Part shown: positions 1-12,500 of the stretch, piece by piece
Numbering within the stretch: position 1 is the first letter of the stretch
Layout: each line of letters opens with the position of its first letter
DNA from: Meconema thalassinum
Taxonomy: Eukaryota; Arthropoda; Insecta; Orthoptera; Tettigoniidae
Assembly (NCBI GenBank): GCA_946902985.2
Contig: OX336389.2
Span: 175,036,704-175,100,703, forward strand
Length of the DNA: 64,000 bases
Reading direction: 5' to 3'
Program-made: the position numbers and the translations under genes
The notes under the pieces: generated by a model
The model's database searches: none
What the model was told of the DNA's origin: nothing
The model's input: the letters and a program-made list of their open reading frames with translations, nothing else

Positions 1-1330
1 TGACACTAATGCAACTTTAAGGGCGTCGAAAGATCGACTTTGCAACATATAACTGGCCACGACTGAAAACTTGACGAGGCAAATAGAGACCTACATGTTC
101 CAGTTTCCCCTTGAGCTTTATTGCTTGTGATAAAGTATGCCAAGCGAATTGGAAATTGGTGCCTCTTAAAAGAAAAATGGAAGTGTTTTATCAGATGGTG
201 TTAAATCAAGTCGAAGGATTAGAGCTCTCGTCCCAATATTATCTGTACTTATTATTTCCAAATCCAAGCAATTTTCAAACATATTTCTTACAATTAATCT
301 AGTCTAGTTCCATTTAGGAGTCCTTGGAAAACGTTCAGATTTCTAAGGATCATAACTATGGCTCAAATTTTTCGAGTAAGAATGTGTGGAGGGATATTAC
401 TTAATCTCAAGGAATTCAAGAATTCTGTTAGAAACTGAAGTAATAATCAACCATATTCAGTATTTAATCTGTTAATGCTGGAGTTATATTTTTGAACTAC
501 TGGATGTAAGTTCAATGACTTAAAAATTGATTTCATTGCAGTGTTCATTTTTTGGTGTAAGAATGCAAACTTAGGATAAATTTATTATAACCTTCGCAGT
601 AGTGAACGTTTTGCCGTAAATCTCAGTCACAATATCATCACGAGTTAAAAGTCTGGCTGGTAATTCAATAACATTTGGTTCCTCACCATCCACAAAGGGG
701 TAGGCCTAGTCATTAACTTGTAGAAAAAAAATCAGAAAATTCAATTTCATCTGGTTTCGATTGCCTGTTTTTATGTAAGCGGCATATTTTGGAGAAGGGC
801 CAGAGAGAGGAGTATTTACTACAATCTTGAATAACTGTTTGGCGAGAAGCGTGCGGCACAACAGGCAAAAACCTACCTGAAGTCTCCTCCAACAAAATAA
901 CTTTCCCACAAAAGAGAATAATGTCGTTACGTATAATATCTTTTAGAAGTTGATTCACACACATATTAATGAATGAATATTTGCCATTGGGGCTTTATCC
1001 CATATTATGAGCCATGCTAATTGTTGGGGACCTGAAAAAATCGCATTTGCGATAAATGCGAATTTTTAAATTTCGTACAGAATCCAAGCCTATGTTAATT
1101 TTAATGTAAAAAAAAACAAAACATTTTTACGCGTAAATCAAAGTGCGACTAAATGCGAATTGTGACCCAAAATGCGAAAATACCAGATAAGTGCGATTTT
1201 ATAGCGAAATTACTTTAAATCTGCTAATTTATTTGCGAATTCGTTTATTAAACAAAAGACGAGGTGGCCTAATCGCTCGTTAGCGATACCTCATCTCGGA
1301 CTCGCAGTGTGCTACGCATATTGGTCGATA
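1..1330. other. No recognisable gene
   Basis: AT-rich sequence with only short, unrelated open frames. I see no splice-flanked exon, RNA gene or transposon end here. A run near 1040-1260 repeats the word 'gcgaa' (aaatgcgaat variants), which may be decayed subterminal repeats of a hAT-like element, but no ends could be paired. Confidence 0.5.
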
Positions 1331-1410
1331 TACCGTATATACCCGAATACCACCCGCACATTTTTATACAAAATCGGACGTGAAAAATTGGGGTGCGGGT
1401 ATTAATTGTG
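1331..1410. mobile_element. Tigger-like terminal fragment
   Basis: Starts with TACCGTATATACCCGAATAC, the same terminal sequence found at 30503 (where pogo/Tigger-like coding sequence follows) and inverted at about 7756-7770. The partner end is not nearby, so this is a solo end or a deleted copy. The inner boundary is uncertain and the decayed body may continue to about 1790. Confidence 0.5.
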
Positions 1411-4374
1411 TCATCCAAATTTTAAGGATTTAAATTGCCCGCCACGCGCGTGTATCCGCTATTATGGTGCTTGTTCGGGTGTACCGTACTTGTTTATTTC
1501 CGTCTAATGGCTTGACCGGTCGTGAAAGCCAAACACAAGCGTCAGTTTCATCAGTTGCGTGATAGCATGGCATCAGTAAAGGCTCGGTCAAACAGGAAGC
1601 GGGTTGACCGCGCAAACTCTGCCGCCCGACCGCTGCGAACTCTGTATTGTGTAAAATTGCATCATCCTGGTTAAACAGGAGGCGATCTACCGCGGCGGGT
1701 AAGTGAGCAGTTGTGATTTTCCACGAAGTCTGCACCTTGACTTGTCCGTATTCAGCAGGGGGGTGAAACAACTATAGATCCTTCGCTTCCAAAGCCCTCA
1801 TGGCGACTGACGAGTTTGCTGAACCCCCTTGTGGAGCTCCAGTGGTAGCGCTGTTGGCCAACTCGGCTGTTATTGGTTGAAATACGACTAGATTCCTATT
1901 GGTTATTATTTCAAATTTATCTGTACAGGTGTGTTGTGTATTTCTGTACAGCTGCGTATTTTGGTGTCTGTTCTTATTTTTCTGTGTGGTCGTGTGTTTT
2001 TGCATTTATTATCAGTTTTGTGAGCTTTATTTGATACTACCAACAAGATCACCCTTCACAGGATTATGCCCTAATACGGTAGGTGTTTCTTTACTTTAAT
2101 AGTCTCGTGTAGTGTAGCTACCAGGATATGATTTTAATACATTTTAATATTATGGCTTTTGAATTGTGTGCTTTATTGTTTAATAATAACTTCGTTTGCA
2201 GTATTTTCAATTAATTATATTCTTAGCTACCGTAGCTTATGAAGTAGGCTACTGTGGGTTCTCAACTATACGAAATATCTTTCTCTTCTGCCTTTATATA
2301 ACCCTACTTTATTGAAACAGGGAGCTATACGTAGAAAGGCAGTAAACTGATTATCTCATTGTATTTCTTTTCATTTCTCAGGGCATGAGGCACTCCAAGG
2401 AAGGCATCAGATTAGGTCTTTATACTACAGTTGTCCAGTAATGGGACCAGACAGCCTGCTAGATGGAATAACCTGAACTGTTGTCCAAACAGTGGAAGAA
2501 TAGTCCTATTTCGGCAAAAGTAAGTTATTGATGAGACATTGATCTATTAATTGTATACCAGTTTTAATGTAGGCCTATGTGGGTAGGTCAAGACGTTGAT
2601 AGGGCATGCTGTTATAGCAATACACTAAGTTCATGCCTTCGTGTAATGAATTCACATATTACACTGTCTTGTGTTGTGTGTGTAAGGTAGTTGAGGCACT
2701 GGAATGTGTCATACTTCTTTTCATAGCAAGTTACATAAAATTTCCCCATCAGGAATGGCACATAATATATGGTACGGTACCTAACAACCATATTGCAGTG
2801 GGATAGGCCTAGTCAAGATATGCAGGAGGCCTTATTAGGAATAGTTGCAGTCGTTGCATCATTTAGCCTTTCGAATATGGTGGACATCAGCCCCATATAC
2901 TGCTTGATTGTAAACTGTCTGATCGTATGTGTAATTATCATGACTGTACTAATGTGTGATGGTGCAGTGGTCAAGCCGCTTGCCTCTCACCAAGGTTGAT
3001 ACGGATCCCCGTTAATGCATGTGAGATTTCCAAAGTGAAATGTTATGTCCTATGCTTTGGATTCCACATTAAAAAAAGTGGTGATGGTCATGATAATAAC
3101 TGTCACGTAAAGCTAAACGTTCTTTTCCTTTTGTGTGTTATTGAGGCAAGAATTGACAAAGTGGCAGGTGTGGTCATAAGTTGGGTTTGGAAGGTAGGAT
3201 AGTTAATAATTACCGTACAGCTGGCTAAGATGTAAGGAGAGAGACTGTTGGGGATGTCGCCATATTTGAAAATCTCAGTCCTCCAGACATAATAATGACA
3301 ATAGGCATTTAAATGTTTTTTTTTTATTAAATGCTTTTGTGGGGAGTTTGAGCTATGTGGAGAAGAAGAAATACCATCCCAAGTGGTCTAGGATAGCTGG
3401 AAATTATCTGTTAGGTGCACAGAGATCTTTTTTCTTGGTTCGTCAATTTATTTGATCTCTGATAAGAAATGCCCGTGTAAACGGTACACACAATTTACAG
3501 TACTAATCTATTGAATGGCTCACTGAGTAGTATTGAGACATTTGAAGTTGTAAAATCCTCACTGTAATTGATTTGTAAACATATAACTTAATATTTTTGC
3601 CATTAGACCTACAACAGTTATTATGACTACATAACACAATCACAAAAATAAATTCAAAACTTGTTGCATCAAGATTAGTTTACAGTACTAATTGGTAGAC
3701 TAATTATGTAACAAATGCCAGCGTTAGCTTTCATCTGGTTACATGAATTATTATGATCATTTGCTGCATTTTTTCCTTCTTCCGTGGATGTCTTAGGTTA
3801 TTATTTTAAGGTGTGCTGTCTAACATCAAATACAGACCTTTCTGCCTTAGTTTACCTTGGGGTAAATTGTTAACTTCTGAGATGGTGTATTTGTTCTGAT
3901 GTAAGTTAATGGCTAAAGGCATTCTCCACTTCAAGTAACTTAGTATTCATTAGGGGAGCATTATCCTAACATGAAGGCTACAGTGGCATTCAGCCAGCTA
4001 TAATGAGGCCTATTACACTCATCCTGGACAATGAAGAATGTAATTTTATTGTATTATAATTATTAATATTAATAATACTGTAGAATGAAAATTATAGGAT
4101 ATACTAGTTTTCCCACAGAGCACTTGTCCTTTCTTTGCATGAGCAACAAAAATTCTGTTTGTGCATGCTTAACATTTAAACCCAAGGAGTAGCCTAGCTG
4201 TTTACTGAAGTTACAAGTTTTCACTCAGATATCAATATTTCTTGTCCAGTCATTGTCCAACATCTTTACAATTACAATGTTATAGTTATGTATGACTATT
4301 ATTCACGAACGGAATGCCACTTGTTATTAGGACTGACTTCTGTAGTCTCAAGGTACATATTGAGACTTCAGATC
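1411..4374. other. No recognisable gene
   Basis: About 3 kb of non-coding DNA with short chance frames. An AG after a pyrimidine tract near 2380 resembles a splice acceptor, but no protein family is recognisable downstream. Treated as intergenic or intronic. Confidence 0.45.
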
Positions 4375-4665
4375 TAGAAGGGCTGGCTTCAATTCCTAGC
4401 TCTGCCAAAACATTTAAGTTTGGTCTGAGGGTTGAAATGGGGTACACTCACCCTCATGAGGCAGACCTGAGATGAGATGGGTTTGATTTTCAACTTAGCC
4501 ATCACAGAAATGGTTTTCTAAGGTTTTCCGCCTCTATGCCACGGTGGTTCCTAAATTGAGGCCACGACCACGACTACCTCCTTCCGAATCCCAGCCTCCA
4601 TTACAAATACACATACACTTGCAGCCATCACAAGGACACAGGTTATAATTAGATTTTCCACACAC
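4375..4665 (+). repeat. SINE-like repeat
   Basis: Contains a 'caattcctagctctgcc' box-B-like region, a 'cactcaccctcatgaggcag' block like the one at 45300-45340, and a 'ggttttccgcctctatgcc' block like the 3' half of the SINE at 13345. It ends in a 'ccttccgaatcccagcc' segment. This architecture (tRNA-like head, shared 3' core) is typical of insect tRNA-derived SINEs. Exact ends are not defined. Confidence 0.5.
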
Positions 4666-5480
4666 ACATGCCCTGAGTAAACAGGGTTACATGATCATGA
4701 TGTTGTAAAGCCTCTTAGGCCCAGTTGAACGAACTCGGGTTATCCATCGGAATAGCTATACCTGGGCTAGCGTCTTCCTTGGTATATCTCCAAGGGTGGG
4801 TTGTACGACAAGATTTTATTCCGGGGCTCGCTATTCCATGTTTGTCAGAGAGACCTAGCTAAGTTGGTAACAAACGGAGCTAACTTGGTGGACATATTGA
4901 CACGAAATTTGAACTTCTTTGGAAACAGATGAATATCGAATTGACCACTGCGATACTCCATGAGAGGCCGTGAGAATAATGAACCACGGCCGTGGACAAA
5001 CATATCGTAATAAAACCATGCATTGGTTACAAATAATAGTATAAATCGTAGGCTATACATAAATATAATGCAAGCTAATATAGCATATCCAAGAATTAAG
5101 TACCGGTAGGTGACCTGTCAGTCATATGTTCCAGTCCATCGATAATTTGATCTAATAACCTCAAAACTGTGTATTTTTCCTGTCTGAACCGTATAAAGAA
5201 TTAATTTTCATCACAGTTCAGAAAATGAGTCGGCCTCTATCTGACCTCCTTTGCTTTTCTCCTTAGCAGAAATATTATTTCTATTAATGGATCCTCCGCA
5301 TCAGCATGAATGCTCTCTTGAATAATTATGAATATGGTATCCTAGGCTCTTGGCTGACGCAAAGTTATTATTAATAACCTGTTGAACCAAGGATCACCCC
5401 AAATGATCACCGGTACATATATAAGATAATACAGAAACACCAAGCATAACATAAAAACAAAAAAATAATCAGAAAAAAAT

Positions 5481-5570
5481 GTTGGATCTGGCGAGATTCG
5501 ATCCACAAAAAAATGTAAATTTATACTAGCGAGAATAGCATGCTAGCCACTGGACCACCGCTATCCAACG
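5481..5570 (-). repeat. tRNA-like module in Harbinger-like element
   Basis: On the minus strand a 7-bp acceptor-like pair, GTTGGAT/ATCCAAC, brackets an A-box-like TGGTCCAGTGGCTAGC and a B-box-like GGATCGAATCT. The T-stem pairs poorly, so it is a decayed tRNA-derived sequence, not a working tRNA gene. A diverged second copy lies at 5931-6015. Confidence 0.55.
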
Positions 5571-5930
5571 TAATTTCCTGAAGACTGCGCATATGATGCT
5601 TATGTACGTAATGTCAGTGACCTGCTTTCGTTATTTTCTGTAATAATATGTATGTAATTACATTTTCATGTGCATATATGAATAGTTCACTCGAATTAAG
5701 AGTTGGCGATGATTTAACTTCGGGTTTTTTTTCCTAATAAGTGAGCTTCTGAATCACTTTCTACATTAATTCCTGGCATCTGCAGCATGATGCTATCGAC
5801 TGACGCGGAGTTATTATTAATTACCCTATTGAAACTAGTTTCACCCCCAAGTGATTACTGGTAAGCTACACATAAAAGATAATGCAGAAACACCAAGCAT
5901 AACATAGAAACAAAAACTAATAAGCAAAAA

Positions 5931-6015
5931 AGTTGGAACTGGTGGGGTTCGATACACAAAATTTGTGATCTTCCGTCGTGAGTCTGGCGCGCTAACCACT
6001 GGACCACTGCGACAT
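5931..6015 (-). repeat. tRNA-like module, second copy
   Basis: Minus strand GTGGTCCAGTGGTTAGCG (A box) and GTATCGAACCCCACC (B box) repeat the module at 5481-5570 within the duplicated half of the element. The acceptor stem is no longer complementary. The copy probably arose with the internal duplication. Confidence 0.55.
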
Positions 6016-6393
6016 GGCGCTCAGTGCTGAAGACAATGCATATGATGCTTACATTTGTAATGTCGCTGGCTGGCTTTGGCATTTTGTCTGTAAAAATGTG
6101 TTTGTAATTATTGTGCTGCTATTAAAATTATACGTTCTCATGTACATTTATGAATACCTCACTGAAATTAAGAGTTTGCTATGATTTAACTTCGGATGTT
6201 GTAGCGGTCTCTCCCGTCCGCCATATATATACACTCGGTATAAGCAGATAGCTCGCCATTCCATGCCCGGTTAGCTATGCCGTCGTTTATACCCGGATTA
6301 TCTCTTATACCAATGTCGTACAACTCAATTCTGCGCTAACTACGGAGATAACTTTAGCCGAGGTATAACCCGAGTTCGTACAACTGGCCCTTA

Positions 6394-7119
6394 ATGAATC
6401 AACAACATTGACTGGCATGGTAACTTGAACAATATTTTTCTATTACAGGTTTGCTATTTGTGTGGCTCTACCGTGTGATGACAGTTCTCTACTGGGACAA
6501 TGGCTTGGCGAAATTAAATGGTGCTCTTTTTTTATGAAAATGTTATGTTGAATTAATATCTGTAAAAACTAGAAAAGAATATACTGTATATCGCAGCATA
6601 ATAACTTATTTTAGTCTCATGTTATCCTTCAGAATTCCTTATCTGCATCCTGATTCCTTGCAGTATCATAATTCATTCGACAGGTGGTTAATTACTTCAT
6701 ATGTTTTATTGGATATGTGTAATTTGTATTGGTGATGGCCTTGTATTCATATTAGTGTGCTGCAATCCTTTCTTGATAAGCTTGTAGGCCTAATAGGGTG
6801 TATTATTTTGTAAATTTGGCATCACCTAAGGTGAACTAAACAGTTCTTCACAATGTTCTTATTGTGCCACTGGATAACCCTACCTAAGGACTGGAGAGAA
6901 CCCACAACTGTTAACACTTCTACCTGCTTGGTATTATATTGTAACATATTACTGTAGAGTGGATGATTGCTATGCAGCTAGTTTTACAAGGTATGGGTGA
7001 AAATCCAACCACCATATTATTTTAAAAAAATTAATTAAAATCCTAAAAAGCAATGTCATTGATGGAAAAAATAATTAAAAAAACCAGCATATAATACTAG
7101 AAAAGTAAAGGGGAGGGAT
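6394..7119. other. No recognisable gene
   Basis: Non-coding. A pyrimidine tract plus AG at about 6435-6450 looks like a splice acceptor, but nothing identifiable follows. Confidence 0.45.
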
Positions 7120-7135
7120 GGGGGGGGGGGGGGGG
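7120..7135. repeat. Poly-G tract
   Basis: Sixteen consecutive G residues inside a purine-rich stretch. It is a simple homopolymer and could adopt G-quadruplex structure. Confidence 0.9.
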
Positions 7136-7162
7136 AGGAAGAGGGCTGCCGCGGTACAGGTT

Positions 7163-7770
7163 TCAAATCGCCCGAATGTAAGACGACCCTGAATATAAGA
7201 CGAGGCCTAGTTATCAACTGCCTCTTACAGATTTTAAAATATATATATACTCGCTAACTCATAACTTGCACAATATATGCCCTCAAGGTCGTGCTTTCAT
7301 TTTTATAACGTCTCTTGTTATCGGAAATCCCTCTGCCTGCTTTTCCAAGACATACTCTATAATTTCTTTGTTCAAGAATGGGAGACGTTATTAAATTAAG
7401 ATATGTTAATCACTCAATTACTGCTCGTAAAACTGACTGGTTGTTCTTGTAAAGATTGTTTTAAAACATATTTCCGTATGCTTTCGAATATATAATTTAT
7501 CCGCTTAAAATGACGTGTATGCGTAAATCCTAACCTCAAAATGTACGCTATTCGTATATGCATGGTAATTAAACATAACAAACCATATTTTAATCTTCAT
7601 TAACGCATTGATTTGTTGCGAGTTACAAGATGCCAACACCACATACTACTTTGCAAATAATAACAACAATTTAAAAAAAAAAAATATTACCCTGAATATA
7701 AGACGACCCCAAATTTTTATAACACAAAAAGTGGGAAAAAACCTCATCTTACATTCGGGTATATACGGTA
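7163..7770. mobile_element. Decayed MITE with TACCGTATATACCCG end
   Basis: The right end (about 7743-7770) reads inverted as TACCGTATATACCCGAATGT followed by 'aagatgaggt'. The left end begins internally at 'gcccgaatgtaagacg', so its outermost bases are lost. 'aatataagacgacc' occurs near both ends in inverted relation. No coding capacity. It shares the end sequence with the fragments at 1331 and 30503. Confidence 0.55.
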
Positions 7771-7861
7771 ATTTTTCTTTAAAAATTTAATAGTAGGCCT
7801 ATATCTATATGGCAACATAAATCATGGAGAATTCATTACTTTACGGGAATGGTGAAAGTAA

Positions 7862-8281
7862 AATATGAGGTGTACCATAACCAACTGAAGAGCCCATTGG
7901 TGCACTGGAGCGAAACGCAGGCAACTGTTTTGAGCTAGCCAGACCATTTTATGAAATTTCTTTGTGAATTTGTTAATGTACATAGCTCAATCGGACAATT
8001 TTACATCCTGTTTCCTTCGGGAACAGGTATTTCCAATATGGATTAGCAAGGTAAGCTAACATTATTTTTGGAAGGAAGTTTTGACTCCCGTAGTACATTG
8101 GCGCTGCTCGTGGCAACATTTTGTGCCTTGCAGCGGCCAACTCAGTATGAACTAGCCACGCGTCTTGGTGAGGTGTACCATAACATAACCAACTGAAGAG
8201 CCCATTGGTGCACTGGGGCGAAACGCTGGCAACTGTTTGAGCTAGCCGGACCATTTTATAATTTCTTTTTGAATTTGTTAT
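7862..8281 (+). mobile_element. Retrozyme-like element, about 1.4 units
   Basis: Two direct copies of a roughly 115-bp block begin at 7866 and 8169, an offset of 303 bp. The second copy carries a complete type III hammerhead ribozyme (8155-8230). The first copy is missing the part upstream of the predicted cleavage point: homology begins about 4 nt inside it. That structure, a tandem repeat with one hammerhead per unit and a 5' end near the self-cleavage site, is what is known for retrozymes (non-autonomous retroelements that spread through hammerhead-processed RNA). A diverged single unit lies at 56846-57037. No ORF. Target duplications are not clear. Family membership is inference. Confidence 0.7.
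8155..8230 (+). ncRNA. Type III hammerhead ribozyme
   Basis: All parts are visible. Stem III pairs GCCA-GCGU (8155-8163, bulged C8159) with ACGC-UGGC (8223-8230), 8 bp. The cleavage triplet is GUC, with predicted cut after C8164. Stem I is UUGGU/ACCAA (8165-8169 with 8188-8192). The core CUGAAGA is at 8193-8199. Stem II is GCCC/GGGC (8200-8203 with 8216-8219), followed by GAA at 8220-8222. Every invariant hammerhead core base is present, so self-cleavage is plausible. The copy 303 bp upstream retains the core and a bulged stem II but lacks the 5' stem III strand. Confidence 0.82.
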
Positions 8282-8618
8282 AATATGTTTTGACGATGGA
8301 ATACCAATAGCAAGAAAGAAGAATACGGAAATAAAAAAACTTGTCCAAGGTGGGATTCAAACTCCTTCGACGATGCATAATAGAATTCAAGGTCTGTAGC
8401 CCCCGAGCTGCCCAGACAATTAAAAGACAGCACAATAATAAGTTAGCTAAACAGCATACACACTCAACTGCCAGTTTAAGTTTTCAATATTCCCTTATTT
8501 TATAATTCTATTCCAGTATATATCATGGAAACATCATAAACAATATTTCCCCACCTTTTTAATTCTCGTAAACAAAGATCACAGTAAGACGCGGTGGGTC
8601 TTTTATCCGTGTAAATAA
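8282..8618. mobile_element. Fragment related to the 49057 MITE
   Basis: Blocks such as 'gcataata', 'aactgccagtt' and 'tataattctattccag', then 'aaacatcataaacaa', occur in the same order as in the MITE at 49057-49850. It includes a tRNA-like 'gggattcaaactcc' (B-box-like on the minus strand). Ends are lost. Confidence 0.5.
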
Positions 8619-9468
8619 TACAGTGCACTCCCGATAATTCGCGTGCGGATAATTCGCTTTGCGGTTAATTCGCGGGTCTCCAAATATATTTTAAATAGAA
8701 ATTCTCATGGCAACTAATCATCATGCTAAGTAAAACAATCTCTCAGTCATTTAAAAGAATTTTCGTGCGACGCAATGCGTAAAGACGAAATCATTGACAT
8801 TCGAGAAGACTGAACTGCGTTTCTCTGTGATGGAACAGTAGGCCTACTTCCGCAATGTTCGAAACATACGAGCAGGTTGCCGCGAGTGGTATAGCATAGA
8901 TTTCCTTTATCTTCAAAGCCCAAACAATACAAGAGGAATGCGCTTTCACTGGGAACCTACCCTCCCTTTCCCAACAGCCACACTCAAGGGTCGCTGACCT
9001 GTGAGTTGTGAAGGGTGGATGCGCGGACAGCGTATTGTAATCAGCGATTATTGCGTAATGACGTAAACAGTCGCGAGACCGAGAGCGTGTTTGTTGGATG
9101 CTCTTCATGCAGTCAACCAGTCACGAGAGAAAAATACCCTTACAAAAGCAAGCTCTTGCCAACATTTTTAACGACGATATTTCGAACAGGCAAGTTAGAC
9201 GCCGATAAAGACGATTATGATTTAAGACATGAAAGCAAAGATGAAATAGCACGGAATTTGACTGTTGGTGAGGAAAACTGAGATCCAGTTGATTTCGAGT
9301 GCGGGAGTGATGCAACGGAAATCTCAAAAGTTTCCCAGAGAATCTAGTCACACTTATCTCTTATATAGAAAAACGAAGTGAATTTTCGTTCTCTTATAAC
9401 GTTTTCTTCGGAAATGTGCACTCGAAAATTAGAATAAACGATCTAAGAAACAAAACGGGATGACTTTA

Positions 9469-9471
<3 letters not shown>

Positions 9472-9502
<31 letters not shown>
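9472..9502. repeat. (TA)n microsatellite at LINE 5' junction
   Basis: A run of alternating T and A directly precedes the LINE's 5' end, and a shorter 'aatatatatat' follows its 3' tail at 12917. The pair probably represents the target duplication, since expanded or contracted. Confidence 0.7.
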
Positions 9503-9503
<1 letters not shown>

Positions 9504-12500
9504 CCCCACCAACCTGGACCCATTATTTTGGGCAGCCAGGCTCTGCCTGTCACAAGTCAGGACAAAGGGGGAGTGATAGAGGAGTAACACCTCTTAGAAA
9601 AAACCTTGGGCCAGCTGACCCGGCTGGTAGTACCATGTAAGGGTCCCTTGCCAGGGTTACGGTGAAGACCTCAACGGCAGCTACAGTGGAGGGGATATTC
9701 TCTGGTACAGTGTAGATGGCGGAAGGGGCAGCCCAGTGCTCGGGATTGAGTACAAGGTATCGTCCTCACTTGAGGGCAGATATCAGCTGTAGCGTCTGAT
9801 CCGGAGCGGGCGGCTACAAACGGTGTCTGTACCCCATGTTAGGGGCGGCCGAATTATATGCTGGCAGTAGCGTTAAAATGCCCGATGACAGGCCCGGGCG
9901 ACAGGCCGGTCGGTTTATCACCGTCGCAACTCATGGATCAATGGCACAAGTTGAATTATCGGAAAATGCTAGGGCGTCCCCCGCAAGCGACGCGCGATGG
10001 TCTCGCCCGGCCAACGTGAGAAGAGAGCAAGGGCTACCAATTCAAGGACGAAATTGGTTAAAGAAGCGAGTCCAAAATAAACCATTGCGTATTGCTTCCT
10101 GGAACATTGGGACATTGACAGGTCGCAGTCGCGAATTGGCAGCAATCCTAAAATCTCGTTGCGTAGATCTGGCGTGTCTACAAGAGACACGGTGGAAAGG
10201 GCAGAAATCTAGAGATATTGGAGAAGGGTATAAGTTGATCTATCATGGTACGACTAATAGCCAGGGAGTCGCCATTGTAGTGAATGAAAAACTTCGCAAC
10301 CAAGTATCAGCTGTACATCGCTACTCCGATCGTCTCATGTCAGCAGTTATCGACACCCCAACTCGCCGTATACATATATTTTCAGCGTATGCCCCACAGA
10401 CAGGCTGTGATGAGACAGCTAAAGACACATTCTGGAACGAACTTCAAGATGCCGTTACAACGTGCAATGAAGAAGACCTATTTCTACTTTGTGGAGATCT
10501 TAATGGACATGTTGGCAGTACCAGCGAGGGGTATGAATGCCATGGAAATTTTGGCTATGATCTCAGAAATGAAGACGGGAACAGGATCCTTGAATTTGCC
10601 GAAGCAAATGATCTAATTATCACTAACACCTTCTTTAAGAAACGCAAATCACACTTGATCACCTACACTAGCGGAGGGCACAATACTCAGATTGACTATG
10701 TACTACTTCGTAGGAGAGATTTCCCAATTGTCATAGACACTAAGGTCATACCATCTGAATGTTTAGCCCCTCAACATAAACTGCTAGTTACCGATCTTAG
10801 AATGAAAGGTTACATAAGAAAACCCTATGTGAAAGGCCATGCCAAAATCAAATGGTGGAAGCTACAAGACCATAAAGTGGCATTCAGTGAGAAGATTGTG
10901 TTCCCTCCAGTTGATTCTGTAAATACGGATTATACTTGGGCATCATTCAACAACTGCGTAACTAGTATAGCTCAATCTGAGCTTGGTGTAACACAGCCCG
11001 GCACACGTAGAATTGACAAACAGACGTGGTTGTGGACAGACAAGGTACAGGAAATGGTGCATGAAAAAAAAGCAGCTTTTAAACAGTTGCGAACATCACC
11101 GACTGATGAGAATCTTCTGAAATACAAAGCCACCAAGAAGGAGGCAAAAATAGCAGTTACTGAGGCTAAAGTAGATCACTACAAACATTTATATGATCAA
11201 CTGACAACTAAAGACGGAGACAAAATTATCTACCGACTAGCCCGAGCACGGTGTAGAGCAGGTCAGGATATAGAACACTATATGTGTGTGAAGGATAAGA
11301 ATGGTCGACGACTTCACGATAGCAAGATGATTCTGCACCGTTGGCGAGAGTATTTTAGTGAAGTATTCAACACTGAATTCCCTCACCCACAAATACCAGA
11401 CAACAATGTTACAGCTGGACCAGTACCTTGTATCACTGAAGATGAAGTCAAAGTTGCCATTCGTAGCATGAAAAATGGAAAGGCCCCAGGGCTAGATGAC
11501 CTTCCTGCAGACATCTGGAAAATTGAGGAACTTACTGACAACGCGACCACCTGGTTGACAGAGTTCTTCAATTCAGTTATTCTCTGTGGTCAAATACCTA
11601 CAGATTGGTCAACTAGTATCACAGTACCTATCTTTAAGGGTAAGGGTGACCCAGCTGAATGTACCAATTACCGTCCAATTAGACTTCTCTCCCACACTAT
11701 GAAAATATTCGAACGTATCCTAGACAATAGGCTGAGGAACATCGTACAGCTCTCAGCAAATCAATGTGGGTTTGTCAAGGGATGTGGCACGATAGACGCA
11801 ATCTTTGCTGTGCGCCAGCTGATGGAGAAATTCCGAGAGAAGAGGAGGCCACTACATCTTGCTTTCCTTGACCTCGAGAAGGCATTTGATCGAGTACCAC
11901 ACCAGATGATTTGGTACGCTCTCCGAGATCATCAAGTTCCAGAAATGTATATAAACTGGATAAAAATGCTGTACAACAACACCAAAAGCCACGTGCGATG
12001 CCCTGCAGGACTGACTGACAGCTTCCCTGTGACAGTTGGGGTTCATCAAGGCTCAGCTCTGTCTCCCCTGCTCTTTGTTATCGTCATGAATTCCATAACG
12101 CGAGACCTGCAGAAGTGTGTCCCATGGACATTGCTATACGCTGATGATGTGATGATTGCGGCAGACTCCAGGATGGATCTTGAAACCCAAGTGCAGACAT
12201 GGCATGATCGTCTGCAAGGATTTGGTCTTCGTTTGAACATCCACAAGACTGAATACCTCGAAACGATTCCATCCCCTGGAACTATAGGTATTAATGGAGC
12301 TCCTCTTACCAAGGTAAATACATTCCGATACCTAGGCTCACGATTGAATGGCGACAGCTCTGTGAATGAAGATGTGCGAGCACGAATCAATGCGACTTGG
12401 ATGCGATTCAGAGATGTCACCGGTGTTCTTTGTGATAAGAAGATGCCTATCCGCTTAAAATCAAAGATATACCGCACAATGGTGAGACCAGTTACATTAT

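Larger units (their letters stand above)
4718..6390. mobile_element. Harbinger-like element, non-autonomous
   Basis: Long imperfect terminal inverted repeats of about 100 bp start GGCCCAGTTGAACGAACTCG on the left and end in the inverse of GGGCCAGTTGTACGAACTCG on the right. They are flanked by a 3-bp target duplication TTA (4715-4717 and 6391-6393). A 3-bp TWA-type duplication and GG-CC-rich tips are characteristic of PIF/Harbinger elements; family assignment is inference. No transposase is encoded. The interior is a roughly 480-bp direct duplication (about 5277-5735 and 5765-6200), each copy carrying a tRNA-like module. Confidence 0.7.

Noticed and set aside
7862..7930. Upstream repeat (first copy) as an active hammerhead
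   Set aside because: Core and stem II are present, but the 5' strand of stem III and the GUC are missing, so it cannot form the fold by itself.
9015..9281. 88-codon frame in the first Tigger-like element as transposase
   Set aside because: No pogo/Tigger motif recognisable; it may be a decayed remnant but cannot be supported.
12046..12477. 143-codon minus frame
   Set aside because: Antisense shadow of the RTE reverse transcriptase.
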